Assembly (NCBI RefSeq): GCF_001412595.2
Contig: NZ_CP012640.2
Coordinates: 310,001-374,000 of the forward strand
Source of the DNA: Massilia sp. WG5
GTDB lineage: Bacteria; Pseudomonadota; Gammaproteobacteria; Burkholderiales; Burkholderiaceae_D
Reading direction: 5' to 3'
Length of the DNA stretch: 64,000 bases
Under the pieces are notes generated by a model that made no database searches, was not told where the DNA came from, and saw nothing but the letters and a program-made list of their open reading frames with translations. Both the position numbers and the translations under genes were made by a program. Positions 56,335-64,000 of the stretch are shown piece by piece (position 1 is the first letter of the stretch; each line of letters begins with the position of its first letter).

Positions 56335-56411
56335 GGAGCGGTAGTTCAGTTGGTTAGAATACCGGCCTGTCACGCCGGGGGTCGCGGGTTCGAGCCCCGT
56401 CCGCTCCGCCA
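56335..56411 (+). tRNA. tRNA-Asp (GUC), copy 2
   Basis: Identical over all 77 bases to copy 1, 35 bases downstream. The pair is probably one transcript ended by the terminator at 56430. Confidence 0.97.
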
Positions 56412-56429
56412 GAAAATAGGTGTGAAAGA

Positions 56430-56457
56430 AAGGCGAACCGCGGTTCGCCTTTTTTTT
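56430..56457 (+). terminator. intrinsic terminator of the tRNA-Asp pair
   Basis: AAGGCGAAC and GTTCGCCTT pair around CGCG, followed by a run of Ts. Confidence 0.88.
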
Positions 56458-56498
56458 CGGCTTTTTGTAATCGCATTTTCAACCTTGATTGGCTGACC

Positions 56499-58418
56499 AT
56501 GTTTGAATTTATTCGTACCCACCAGCGGCTGATGCAGTTCCTCCTGCTCTTGCTGATCCTGCCGTCCTTCGTGCTCGTCGGCGTCAGCCAGTACGAACGC
56601 CGCGGCGGCGGCGATGGCGTGGCTACCGTCGACGGCCGCTCGATCACGCAGCAGGAATGGGAAGCGGCGCAGCGCCGCCAGATCGACCAGGCGCGCGCCA
56701 TGATGGGCCCGCAGTTCGACCAGAAGCTGTTCGATACGCCGGAAGCGAAGCAGGAAGTCCTGGACGGCCTGGTCGCCGAGCGCGCGGTCGGCGCCGAAGT
56801 CGCGCGCAGCCACCTGACGGTCGGTAACGACTCGCTGTACAAGGGCATCATCGAACAGACCGGCCTGCGCAAGCCGGACGGCAGCTTCGACCTCGACGCC
56901 TACAAGGCCTTCCTGACCTCGCAGGGGATGACGGCCGAAGGCTTCCAGGAGCGCGTGCGTTACCAGATGGCGGTGCAGCAGCTGGCCGCCGCGGTGCAGG
57001 GTACGGCCTTCGCGCCGCGCTCGGTCGCCAGCCGCCTGTCGGACCTGAACGACCAGCAGCGCGAAGTCCAGGAACTGCTGTTCCCGATCGCGAACTTCGC
57101 CTCGCAGGTGAAGGTCACCGACGACATGGTCAAGGCCTACTACGACAAGAATGCCGCCCTGTTCCAGGTGCCGGAGCGGATCAAGGCCGAGTACGTGGTG
57201 CTGGACCAGGATGCCGTCGAAAAGCAGGTCAGCGTCAGCGAGGCCGAGATTGCCGACTTCTACAACAAGAACAAGGCCCGCTTCACCACGCCGGAAAAGC
57301 GCAGCGCCAGCCACATCCTGATCGCCGTGCCGAAGGACGCCAAGCCGGCCGATGACGCCGCCGCCAAGGCCAAGGCGCAAGCCATCCTGGCCGAGCTGCA
57401 GAAGGCCCCGAACGATTTCGCGAAGATCGCCAAGGCGCAATCGCAGGATCCGGGTTCGGCCGAGATCGGCGGCGACCTGGGCGTGGTCCAGAAGGGCCTG
57501 TTCGACAAGCCGGTCGAAGATGCGATCTACCAGCTCAAGGAAGGCGAAGTCAGCGGCCTGGTGCGCTCCAGCTTCGGCTACCACATCGTCAAGGTGACCA
57601 AGCTCGTGCCGGCAGTCCAGAAGACCCTGGAAGAAGCCAGGCCGGAGATCACGGCCGAGCTGAAGAAGGCCAAGATGTCGAACAAGTATTCGGAACTGGC
57701 CGAGACCTTCACCAACACCGTCTACGAGCAGTCGGACAGCCTGAAGCCGGTGGCCGACAAGCTGGGCCTGGCCATCCAGACCGCCGACGGCCTGACCCGT
57801 ACGCCGAACCCGGCGCTGGGCAAGTCGCCGGTGAATAACGAGAAGTTCCTGAAAGCGATCTTCTCGCAGGACGCCATCGCCAACAAGCGCAACACCGAAG
57901 CGGTGGAAGTCGCGCCGAGCACCCTGGTGGCGGGCCGCGTGGTCGAGTTCAAGCCGGCCACCAAGCGTCCGCTGGCCGAAGTCGCCGACCAGATCCGCCA
58001 GCGCGTGACCCAGGAAGAAGCGATGCGCCTGGCGCGCCAGGCCGGCGAAGCGAAGATCGCCGCGCTGAAGGCATCGGATGATGCCAGCGGCTTCGGCGCC
58101 ACCAAGGTCCTGTCGCGCACCATGCAGACGGATCCGGGCATCAACCCGGCCGCAGCGATCGCCGTGCTGAAGGCCGACGCCAGCAAGCTGCCGGCCTATG
58201 TCGGCGTCGAGCTGCCGGGCCAGGGCTTTGGCGTCTACCGCATCGGCAAGGTGTCGCAGCCGGCCCAGGTGGACCAGGCGCGCCGCAAGGAAGAGTCGGC
58301 GGCGATCGCACGCGCCGTCGGCGGTGCCGAGCTGTACGGCTACATCGAAGCCCTGAAGAAGAAGGCCAAGGCCAAGGTGAACGTCAAGGCGGCTGAGCTG
58401 GGCAACAAGGCCGAGTAA
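56499..58418 (+). CDS. ppiD: membrane-anchored periplasmic peptidyl-prolyl isomerase PpiD
   Basis: A 639-residue chaperone and isomerase that helps proteins leaving the Sec translocon. One N-terminal membrane helix (about 12-30, LMQFLLLLLILPSFVLVGVS) anchors a SurA-like N domain. The parvulin domain (about 265-360) shows RSASHILIAV, GGDLGVVQKG and SSFGYHIVKV. The position after hupB and tRNA-Asp is typical. Confidence 0.95.
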   Translation: MFEFIRTHQRLMQFLLLLLILPSFVLVGVSQYERRGGGDGVATVDGRSITQQEWEAAQRRQIDQARAMMGPQFDQKLFDTPEAKQEVLDGLVAERAVGAEVARSHLTVGNDSLYKGIIEQTGLRKPDGSFDLDAYKAFLTSQGMTAEGFQERVRYQMAVQQLAAAVQGTAFAPRSVASRLSDLNDQQREVQELLFPIANFASQVKVTDDMVKAYYDKNAALFQVPERIKAEYVVLDQDAVEKQVSVSEAEIADFYNKNKARFTTPEKRSASHILIAVPKDAKPADDAAAKAKAQAILAELQKAPNDFAKIAKAQSQDPGSAEIGGDLGVVQKGLFDKPVEDAIYQLKEGEVSGLVRSSFGYHIVKVTKLVPAVQKTLEEARPEITAELKKAKMSNKYSELAETFTNTVYEQSDSLKPVADKLGLAIQTADGLTRTPNPALGKSPVNNEKFLKAIFSQDAIANKRNTEAVEVAPSTLVAGRVVEFKPATKRPLAEVADQIRQRVTQEEAMRLARQAGEAKIAALKASDDASGFGATKVLSRTMQTDPGINPAAAIAVLKADASKLPAYVGVELPGQGFGVYRIGKVSQPAQVDQARRKEESAAIARAVGGAELYGYIEALKKKAKAKVNVKAAELGNKAE

Positions 58419-58434
58419 TCGGCAGGCCACAGGC

Positions 58435-58473
58435 AAAAAGCCCGGTCCGCGAAAGCGGCCGGGCTTTTTGTTT
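58435..58473. terminator. bidirectional terminator between ppiD and mnmH
   Basis: AAAAAGCCCGG and CCGGGCTTTTT enclose an inner CCGC-GAAA-GCGG stem. T runs are present on both strands, so it can serve ppiD and the converging mnmH. Confidence 0.88.
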
Positions 58474-58488
58474 GGGTCGGTTGGGACG

Positions 58489-58507
58489 GTGGGCGCCCTC
58501 TGCCCAC
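58489..58507. repeat. GTGGGC palindrome at a convergent gene end
   Basis: GTGGGC and GCCCAC with a seven-base loop lie eight bases past the mnmH stop. The core and loop size are the same as at 30724-30752. Confidence 0.5.
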
Positions 58508-58514
58508 GCAGGGA

Positions 58515-59570
58515 TCAGCCGGCGTGCAGCTTCCGCGCCGCCGCCAGGAAGTCTTCCTTGCCGATGTCCGCCAGCTCCAGCACCTCCGCCTGCGGATACT
58601 GCGCGAAGTTGCGGTCGATCGAGCGCAGGTAGGCCGGGTCGTAGTGCTGCACCAGCAGTTCGTCGACCAGCTCCGGCAGCCGGCCGCCGGTCGCCATCGC
58701 GTGCCAGGCGTCGATCTTGGCGCGGCCGTGCAGCTGCACCAGGTGGTCGAGCTGCGCATTCAGGGCCGAGGGGTCGGCGCAGAAATGCTGGTAATCCTCC
58801 ATCAGCAGGCGCACGCGGTTCGGGCGCGACAGCATCACGGAGATGCAGGGCGAGGCGCGCATGCGCTCCATCACCACTTCCGGCACGCGCAGGTTGCCGA
58901 CCTTCTTGCTCTCCGATTCGACGAACACGGGCTTGGCCGGATCGAAGCGGCGCAGCTTGTCCCAGATGCGGGTCTCGAACATCTTCTGGCTCGGCTGGGG
59001 CTCGTCCGGCAGGTGGCCCAGCACCGAGCCGCGGTGGGCCGCCAGGCGCTCGAGGTCGAGCACCTGGGCGCCGACGCTCTCCAGCGTCTCCAGCAGGCGG
59101 CTCTTGCCGCTGCCGGTAGTACCGCAGACCACCCGGAACTGCAGCTGGGGCGGATTCTCCAGTGCGCTGTTGACGAAGCCGCGGAAGGCCTTGTAGCCGC
59201 CATCGAGCTGCACCGCCGGCCAGCCGATCTTGGCCAGGATATGCGCCATCGAGCCGCTGCGGTTGCCGCCGCGCCAGCAGTAGACCAGTGGCTTCCAGTC
59301 GCGCGGCTTGTCGGCGAACAGCTTCTCGAGATGGTTGGCGATATTGCGCGACACCAGCGCCGCCCCGATCTTCTTCGCCTCGAAGGCGCCGACCTGCTTG
59401 TAGGTGGTGCCGACCAGGATGCGCTCCTGGTCGTTCAGCACCGGGCAGTTGATGGCGCCGGGAATGTGGTCGAGCGCGAACTCCGATTCGCTGCGCGCGT
59501 CGATGATGGTGTCGAATTCGTCGAGCTGCGCGAAGACGTCGGTGAAGCTGAGGACTGCGGGGTATTTCAT
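58515..59570 (-). CDS. mnmH: tRNA 2-selenouridine synthase
   Basis: A 351-residue enzyme that replaces sulfur by selenium in 2-thiouridine at tRNA position 34, with a geranylated intermediate. The N-terminal rhodanese domain has the active Cys in VYCWRGGNRSGS (near residue 97). The C-terminal P-loop domain has GTTGSGKSRLLETL. It needs selenophosphate from SelD, which is not encoded here. It is four bases after tesA and in the same operon. Confidence 0.93.
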   Translation of the reverse strand: MKYPAVLSFTDVFAQLDEFDTIIDARSESEFALDHIPGAINCPVLNDQERILVGTTYKQVGAFEAKKIGAALVSRNIANHLEKLFADKPRDWKPLVYCWRGGNRSGSMAHILAKIGWPAVQLDGGYKAFRGFVNSALENPPQLQFRVVCGTTGSGKSRLLETLESVGAQVLDLERLAAHRGSVLGHLPDEPQPSQKMFETRIWDKLRRFDPAKPVFVESESKKVGNLRVPEVVMERMRASPCISVMLSRPNRVRLLMEDYQHFCADPSALNAQLDHLVQLHGRAKIDAWHAMATGGRLPELVDELLVQHYDPAYLRSIDRNFAQYPQAEVLELADIGKEDFLAAARKLHAG

Positions 59571-59574
59571 TATT

Positions 59575-60213
59575 TTATTGTTTGATCAGGGGAGCCAGTT
59601 GCGGCCAGATGTTATTGAGGATGACGGGATGGGCGCTGGCCAGCGGGTGCATGCGGTCGGCCTGGAAGTTGGCGGGCACCAGTTCCACGCCCTGCAGCAT
59701 GTAAGGCACCAGCGGCACCTTGAGCGTCGAGGACAGCTCCTTGTACATGCCGGTGAAGCGTTCCGTATAGGCGCGGCCGTAGTTCGGCGGCATGTGGATG
59801 CCGACCAGCAGGACCCTGGCGCTGGTCTTTTTGGACATGTCGATCATGGCGCGCAGATTGTCCTCCGCGGACGTGACCGGCAAACCGCGCAGGCCGTCGT
59901 TGGCGCCCAGTTCCAGCACCACCACGCTCGGCTTGTGCCGGGCCAGCAGGGCCGGGAGGCGCGAGCGGCCGCCGCTGGTGGTGTCGCCGCTGATGCTGGC
60001 GTTGACGATGCGGGCGTCCAGCTTCTCCGCCTTCAGGCGCTGTTCCAGCAGGGCGACCCAGCCGCTCCCGCGCGCCAGCCCGTACTCGGCGGAGAGGCTG
60101 TCGCCCACCACCAGCACGGTTTTTGGTGCAGAATAGGCGCTCCCCGACGCCGCCAGCGCGAAGGCCGCGAGGGCGCCGATGGCCCATTTTTTCAGATTGA
60201 GACGAGCAAGCAT
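59575..60213 (-). CDS. tesA: periplasmic thioesterase I / lysophospholipase-like esterase
   Basis: A 212-residue SGNH (GDSL) hydrolase. A signal peptide ends near SGSAYSA. The four blocks are VVGDSLSAEYG (Ser), SGDTTSGG (Gly), LGANDGLRG (Asn) and DRMHPLASAH (Asp and His). E. coli TesA is likewise periplasmic and divergent from the ybbA ABC gene. Here the two start codons share the four bases CATG. Confidence 0.9.
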   Translation of the reverse strand: MLARLNLKKWAIGALAAFALAASGSAYSAPKTVLVVGDSLSAEYGLARGSGWVALLEQRLKAEKLDARIVNASISGDTTSGGRSRLPALLARHKPSVVVLELGANDGLRGLPVTSAEDNLRAMIDMSKKTSARVLLVGIHMPPNYGRAYTERFTGMYKELSSTLKVPLVPYMLQGVELVPANFQADRMHPLASAHPVILNNIWPQLAPLIKQ

Positions 60214-60922
60214 GCGTGATATTCCCGAGGCTACCAAAGGTGAAGCATTAGTGCGGCACCCGGCGATCGAAGTCGCCGGCCTGTCGAAGCGGGTGGCGGA
60301 CGCCAGCGGCGAACTCACCATCCTGCACAGTGTCGATTTTACCGTGCAACCGGCCGAGACGCTTGCCCTGGTCGGCGCCTCCGGCTCCGGCAAGTCGACG
60401 CTGCTGGGCCTCCTCGCCGGCCTCGACACGCCGTCCAGCGGCACGGTCCGGCTCGACGGCACCGATATCTTCGCCCTCGACGAGGACGGCCGCGCCGCGT
60501 TCCGCAAGGCCAAGCTGGGCTTCGTGTTCCAGTCCTTCCAGCTGCTGCCGCACCTGAGCGCGCTGGAAAACGTGATGCTGCCGCTCGAGCTGCGCGGTGA
60601 TCCGGCGGCGCGCGAGAAGGCCGCCGCCATGCTGGGCCGGGTCGGGCTGGAAAGCCGGCTGCGCCACTATCCGAAATACCTGTCCGGCGGCGAGCAGCAG
60701 CGCGTGGCGCTGGCGCGCGCCTTCGTCACCGAGCCGCCGCTGCTGTTTGCCGACGAGCCTACCGGCAGCCTCGACGCCGCCACCGGCGAGGCCGTGATTC
60801 GCCTGATGTTCGAACTCAACCGCGAACGCGGCTCGACCCTGGTGCTCGTCACCCACGATCCGGCGATGGCGGCGCGCTGCGGGCGGACGCTGACCATCGC
60901 GGCAGGACGCCTCGTGACGTGA
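60212..60922 (+). CDS. YbbA-type ABC transporter ATPase
   Basis: A 236-residue ATPase of the LolD/MacB-like group. Walker A is GASGSGKSTLLG, the Q loop FVFQSFQLLP, the signature YLSGGEQQRVALARAF, Walker B LLFADEPTGSLD, and the switch histidine VTHD. The E. coli order tesA-ybbA-ybbP is kept except that the permease (ybbP) is missing; the next gene runs the other way. Start choice is uncertain: ATG 60212 shares bases with the tesA start, and in-frame codons occur both before (60179) and after it. Confidence 0.88.
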   Translation: MRDIPEATKGEALVRHPAIEVAGLSKRVADASGELTILHSVDFTVQPAETLALVGASGSGKSTLLGLLAGLDTPSSGTVRLDGTDIFALDEDGRAAFRKAKLGFVFQSFQLLPHLSALENVMLPLELRGDPAAREKAAAMLGRVGLESRLRHYPKYLSGGEQQRVALARAFVTEPPLLFADEPTGSLDAATGEAVIRLMFELNRERGSTLVLVTHDPAMAARCGRTLTIAAGRLVT

Positions 60923-60937
60923 CGGTACGCCGCGGTT

Positions 60938-60957
60938 GGTGGACATACCTTCCCACC
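60938..60957. repeat. degenerate GGTGG palindrome at a convergent gene end
   Basis: GGTGG and CCACC flank a ten-base loop, between the ABC ATPase stop and the converging nnr stop. It resembles a decayed copy of the GTGGGC palindromes at 30724 and 58489. Confidence 0.35.
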
Positions 60958-60958
60958 A

Positions 60959-62449
60959 TCACGTTGACGACACCAACGCGTTGAGCACGGCCCGGATCGC
61001 CCGCGGCAGCTCGCCCGCCGTCAGGCCGATCGGCCCGTTGCCGTCCTCCACCAGCCAGTCGGCCGCGGCGCCGTGCAGCCATACCGCGCCCAATGCCGCT
61101 TCCCAGGCAGGCCAGCCCTGGGCCAGCAGGGCGCCGCAAAAGCCCGCCAGCACGTCGCCGCTGCCGCCGGTCGCCAGGCCGGGATTGCCGCTCGTGTTGA
61201 CCGCCACGAAGCCGTCCGGCCGCCCGATCACGCTGCCGGCGCCCTTCAGCACCACCACGCAATTGAAACGCATCGCCAGCTCGCGGGCGTGCTCCAGGCG
61301 GTCCGCCTGCACGATGGAGGCGGTCACGCCGAGCAGGCGCGCCGCCTCAAGCGGGTGCGGGGTCAGGATCAGCTGGCCGCCGTGCGCCGCCAGGCCTTCC
61401 TGAAGCTCCCGGCGCGCCGCGCCCAGGTTCAGGGCGTCCGCATCCACCACCAGCGGCGCGCGCAGCGCCAGCACCTGGCCTAGCAGGTGAACGGCGGCAT
61501 CCGCGCTGCCCATGCCGGGACCGGCGACCACGGTGCGGCCTTCGAAGTCCATCCCGGCGGCCTCGCGGAACATGATCTCGGGCTGCAGCGGATCGATGGC
61601 CATGCCGCCGTCCAGCAGGGCGGCGAACACCCGGCCGGCGCCGCCGTACAGCGCCGCGCGCGCCGCCAGCACCGCGGCCCCGGCCATGCCGCGCGCGCCG
61701 CCCAGTACCGCGACGTCGCCGAAGCTGCCCTTGTGCGAATTGCGGCGGCGCGGCGCCAGCCGTTCGGCAAACAGGGCAGGGCCGTTCAGCACCGCCTGCG
61801 CGGTTTCCTGGTGCAGGCCGTCCGCGCCCAGCATGTCGACGCGCACCTCGCCGGCGCGGTCGCAGCCGTCGCCGGTGTGCAGGCCGGGCTTGTTGCCGAG
61901 GAAGGTGATGGTGTGGGTGGCCGTCACTGCGGCGCCGTCGGCCCCGACGATGGCACCGCTGTCGGCCTCCAGCCCGCTCGGCACGTCGAGCGCCAGCACC
62001 GGGCAGTCGCAGCCGGCCGTCCACAGCGCCAGCTCGCGTGCGCGTCCCGCCAGCGGGCGTGCGAGGCCGATGCCGAACAGGGCGTCGACCACCAGGCGCC
62101 AGGGCCGGCCCGCCGGGATTTCATCGACGAAGCGCGCGCCGGCGTCGCGCGCCCGCTGCAGCGCGCGCCCGGCCTCGAAGGAGGGCGCGCGTTCGCCCGC
62201 CAGGTGCAGCACCTCGACGTCGGCGCCCCGGCGCGCCAGGCTCGCCGCCAGTTCGAGTCCATCGCCGCCGTTGTTGCCGGGACCGGCCAGCACCAGCACG
62301 GCGCCGGCGGCATCGCCGTCCAGCAGCTCGAGCGCGAAGGCGGTGGCGGCCTGGCCCGCGCGCTCCATCAGGTCGCCGGGCGTGAGCCGCGCCTGGGCGG
62401 CCCGTTCGATGGCGCGGATCTGGTCGCAGCTGTAGAGCAGGGTGTCCAT
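60959..62449 (-). CDS. nnr: bifunctional NAD(P)HX epimerase / ADP-dependent dehydratase
   Basis: A 496-residue repair enzyme for hydrated NADH and NADPH. The N-terminal epimerase (about 1-215) shows ERAGQAATAFALELL and VLAGPGNNGGDGLELA. The C-terminal dehydratase (about 225-490) shows GSFGDVAVLGGARGMAGAAV, VAGPGMGS, LTPHPLEAARLLG and the ADP-binding NPGLATGGSGDVLAGF. The fused form is common in bacteria. It is divergent from the oxoprolinase gene. Confidence 0.94.
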   Translation of the reverse strand: MDTLLYSCDQIRAIERAAQARLTPGDLMERAGQAATAFALELLDGDAAGAVLVLAGPGNNGGDGLELAASLARRGADVEVLHLAGERAPSFEAGRALQRARDAGARFVDEIPAGRPWRLVVDALFGIGLARPLAGRARELALWTAGCDCPVLALDVPSGLEADSGAIVGADGAAVTATHTITFLGNKPGLHTGDGCDRAGEVRVDMLGADGLHQETAQAVLNGPALFAERLAPRRRNSHKGSFGDVAVLGGARGMAGAAVLAARAALYGGAGRVFAALLDGGMAIDPLQPEIMFREAAGMDFEGRTVVAGPGMGSADAAVHLLGQVLALRAPLVVDADALNLGAARRELQEGLAAHGGQLILTPHPLEAARLLGVTASIVQADRLEHARELAMRFNCVVVLKGAGSVIGRPDGFVAVNTSGNPGLATGGSGDVLAGFCGALLAQGWPAWEAALGAVWLHGAAADWLVEDGNGPIGLTAGELPRAIRAVLNALVSST

Positions 62450-62557
62450 GTTGGCTCCGGTTCGGTATCGATTCCCTCCATTGTCGCCAAATTCGCAACA
62501 CTGTGCGAGACGCGACTACAATAGACCCGGATTTTCTGGCAACGGAGTGGAGAACGT

Positions 62558-64000
62558 ATGGACTGGCAGTTCTGGATCGATCGCGGCGGCACCTTCACCG
62601 ACATCGTGGCGCGCAGCCCTGATGGCACCCTCGTTACCCACAAGCTGCTGTCCGAGAATCCCGAACAGTACCGCGACGCCGCCGTGGCCGGCATCCGCCA
62701 CCTGCTGGGCCTGAAGCCAGGCGAAGCGGCGCCGGACGGCGCCATCGAAGCGGTCAAGATGGGCACCACGGTCGCGACCAACGCACTGCTCGAACGGAAG
62801 GGCGAGCCCACCGCGCTGGCCATCACCCGCGGCTTCCGCGATGCCCTGCGCATCGCCTACCAGAATCGGCCGCGCCTGTTCGACCGCCACATCGTGCTGC
62901 CCGAATTGCTGTACCGGCGCGTGATCGAGATCGACGAGCGCATCGGCGCCCACGGCGACGTGGTGCAGGCGCTCGACGAAGAGGGCGCGCGGCGTGAACT
63001 GCAGGCGGCCTTCGACGCCGGCCTGCGCAGCCTGGCGATCGTCTTCATGCACGGCTACCGGCACACCCGGCACGAGGCGGCGGTGGCGCGCATCGCGGGC
63101 GAGATCGGCTTCACCCAGGTCTCGGTATCGCACCGGGTCAGCCCGCTGATGAAGCTGGTCGCGCGCGGGGACACCACCGTGGTCGACGCCTACCTGTCGC
63201 CGATCCTGCGGCGCTACGTCGACCAGGTCGCCGGCGACCTGCCCGGCGTGAACCTGCAGTTCATGCAGTCCAGCGGCGGCCTGACCGACGCGCGCGCCTT
63301 CCAGGGCAAGGACAGCATCCTGTCCGGCCCCGCCGGCGGCATAGTCGGCATGGTGCGCGCCAGCCGCCTGGCCGGCTTCGAGCGCGTGATCGGCTTCGAC
63401 ATGGGCGGCACCTCGACCGACGTCTCGCACTATGCGGGCGAGTTCGAACGCGTGTTCGAGACCCAGGTGGCCGGGGTGCGCATGCGCGCCCCGATGATGA
63501 GCATCCATACCGTGGCGGCCGGCGGCGGCTCGGTGCTGCACTTCGACGGCAGCCGCTACCGTGTGGGGCCGGACAGCGCCGGCGCGAATCCGGGCCCGAC
63601 CAGCTACCGCCGCGGCGGCCCGCTGACGGTCACCGACTGCAACGTCATGCTGGGCAAGATCCAGCCCAGCCATTTCCCGAACCTGTTCGGGCCGGCGGCC
63701 GACCAGGCGCTCGACCTCGACGCCGTGCGCGCCGGATTCGCCGCGCTGGCGAAGGAGATCGGCGCGGCAGCGGGAAGCGGCGCGGGCGCCACGCCGAGCC
63801 CGGAATCGGTGGCCGAAGGCTTCATCCGGATCGCGGTCGGGAACATGGCCAACGCGATCAAGCAGATCTCGGTGCAGCGCGGCCACGACGTGACCAACTA
63901 CACCCTGACCAGCTTCGGCGGCGCCGGCGGCCAGCACGCCTGCCTGGTGGCCGACGCGCTGGGCATGAAGACGGTGTTCATCCATTCGCTGGCCGGCGTG
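62558..64000 (+). CDS. 5-oxoprolinase / hydantoinase A-type gene, 5' part
   Basis: The first 481 residues of a protein that continues beyond the right edge. The start [20 protein letters not shown] and [20 protein letters not shown] match ATP-dependent 5-oxoprolinase (OPLAH-like) closely. [33 protein letters not shown] and [12 protein letters not shown] follow in order. Full-length enzymes are about 1200 residues and join HyuA- and HyuB-like halves, so most of the second half is outside. The reaction would open 5-oxoproline to glutamate at the cost of ATP. GGAGTGGAG precedes the ATG. Confidence 0.88.
   Translation, partial: MDWQFWIDRGGTFTDIVARSPDGTLVTHKLLSENPEQYRDAAVAGIRHLLGLKPGEAAPDGAIEAVKMGTTVATNALLERKGEPTALAITRGFRDALRIAYQNRPRLFDRHIVLPELLYRRVIEIDERIGAHGDVVQALDEEGARRELQAAFDAGLRSLAIVFMHGYRHTRHEAAVARIAGEIGFTQVSVSHRVSPLMKLVARGDTTVVDAYLSPILRRYVDQVAGDLPGVNLQFMQSSGGLTDARAFQGKDSILSGPAGGIVGMVRASRLAGFERVIGFDMGGTSTDVSHYAGEFERVFETQVAGVRMRAPMMSIHTVAAGGGSVLHFDGSRYRVGPDSAGANPGPTSYRRGGPLTVTDCNVMLGKIQPSHFPNLFGPAADQALDLDAVRAGFAALAKEIGAAAGSGAGATPSPESVAEGFIRIAVGNMANAIKQISVQRGHDVTNYTLTSFGGAGGQHACLVADALGMKTVFIHSLAGV

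Overview
The window is 64 kb of GC-rich, densely packed chromosomal DNA. It most likely comes from a betaproteobacterium of the Oxalobacteraceae, Massilia/Telluria-like. That placement is an inference from gene content and order (tig-clpP-clpX-lon-hupB-tRNA-Asp-ppiD, hpnCDE, cyanophycin genes, moeA-moaD beside thrC) and was not tested by database search. No insertion sequence, integrase, prophage or CRISPR array was seen, and no gene-free stretch exceeds 300 bases.

Layout. 1-2.8 kb: a partial LysE-type exporter, a metallophosphoesterase and a cationic amino-acid permease. 2.9-11.7 kb: a cyanophycin (multi-L-arginyl-poly-L-aspartate) island. On the plus strand a heme-oxygenase-like diiron protein precedes cyanophycin synthetase cphA. 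Convergent to it on the minus strand is the tightly coupled operon iaaA-cphB-cphA'. 11.9-20.7 kb: an OmpA-like lipoprotein gene broken by an amber codon, a lone cytochrome oxidase subunit I with a DUF2244 partner, an Hsp70-like ATPase, a DnaQ-like exonuclease, an 11-repeat Sel1 protein and a periplasmic prolyl oligopeptidase. 20.7-30.7 kb: a GGDEF-EAL protein, then an XRE-cupin regulator divergent from kbl-tdh, followed by sdaA, thrC, moeA and moaD. Threonine and serine breakdown and threonine synthesis therefore sit side by side.

30.7-44.9 kb: an orphan TRAP solute-binding protein, an M28 peptidase, a TonB-dependent receptor divergent from an Lrp-type regulator, a small membrane protein/XRE/hydrolase operon with three near-identical operators, a flavoprotein, a HAAS/GIN-domain membrane-protein operon, and the squalene-forming genes hpnC, hpnD and hpnE. 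45-49.4 kb: an RND efflux adaptor and pump. 49.4-58.4 kb: tRNA-Leu, the proteostasis cluster tig-clpP-clpX-lon, hupB, two identical tRNA-Asp genes and ppiD. 58.5-64 kb: mnmH and tesA, a divergent YbbA-type ABC ATPase, the NAD(P)HX repair enzyme Nnr, and the start of a 5-oxoprolinase-type gene.

The most notable points are these. A putative diiron oxygenase sits next to cyanophycin synthetase, and both synthetases have lost the N-domain HxxEH motif. A perfect palindrome is inserted in frame inside moeA. Three TGTAAAG-N4-CTTGACA operators are wrapped round the promoter of a small XRE operon. Paired GTTC-N8-GAAC sites lie between the XRE-cupin gene and kbl. A promoter-to-terminator unit of about 64 nt between clpX and lon looks like a small RNA. 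The amber-interrupted ompA-like gene is also worth confirming.
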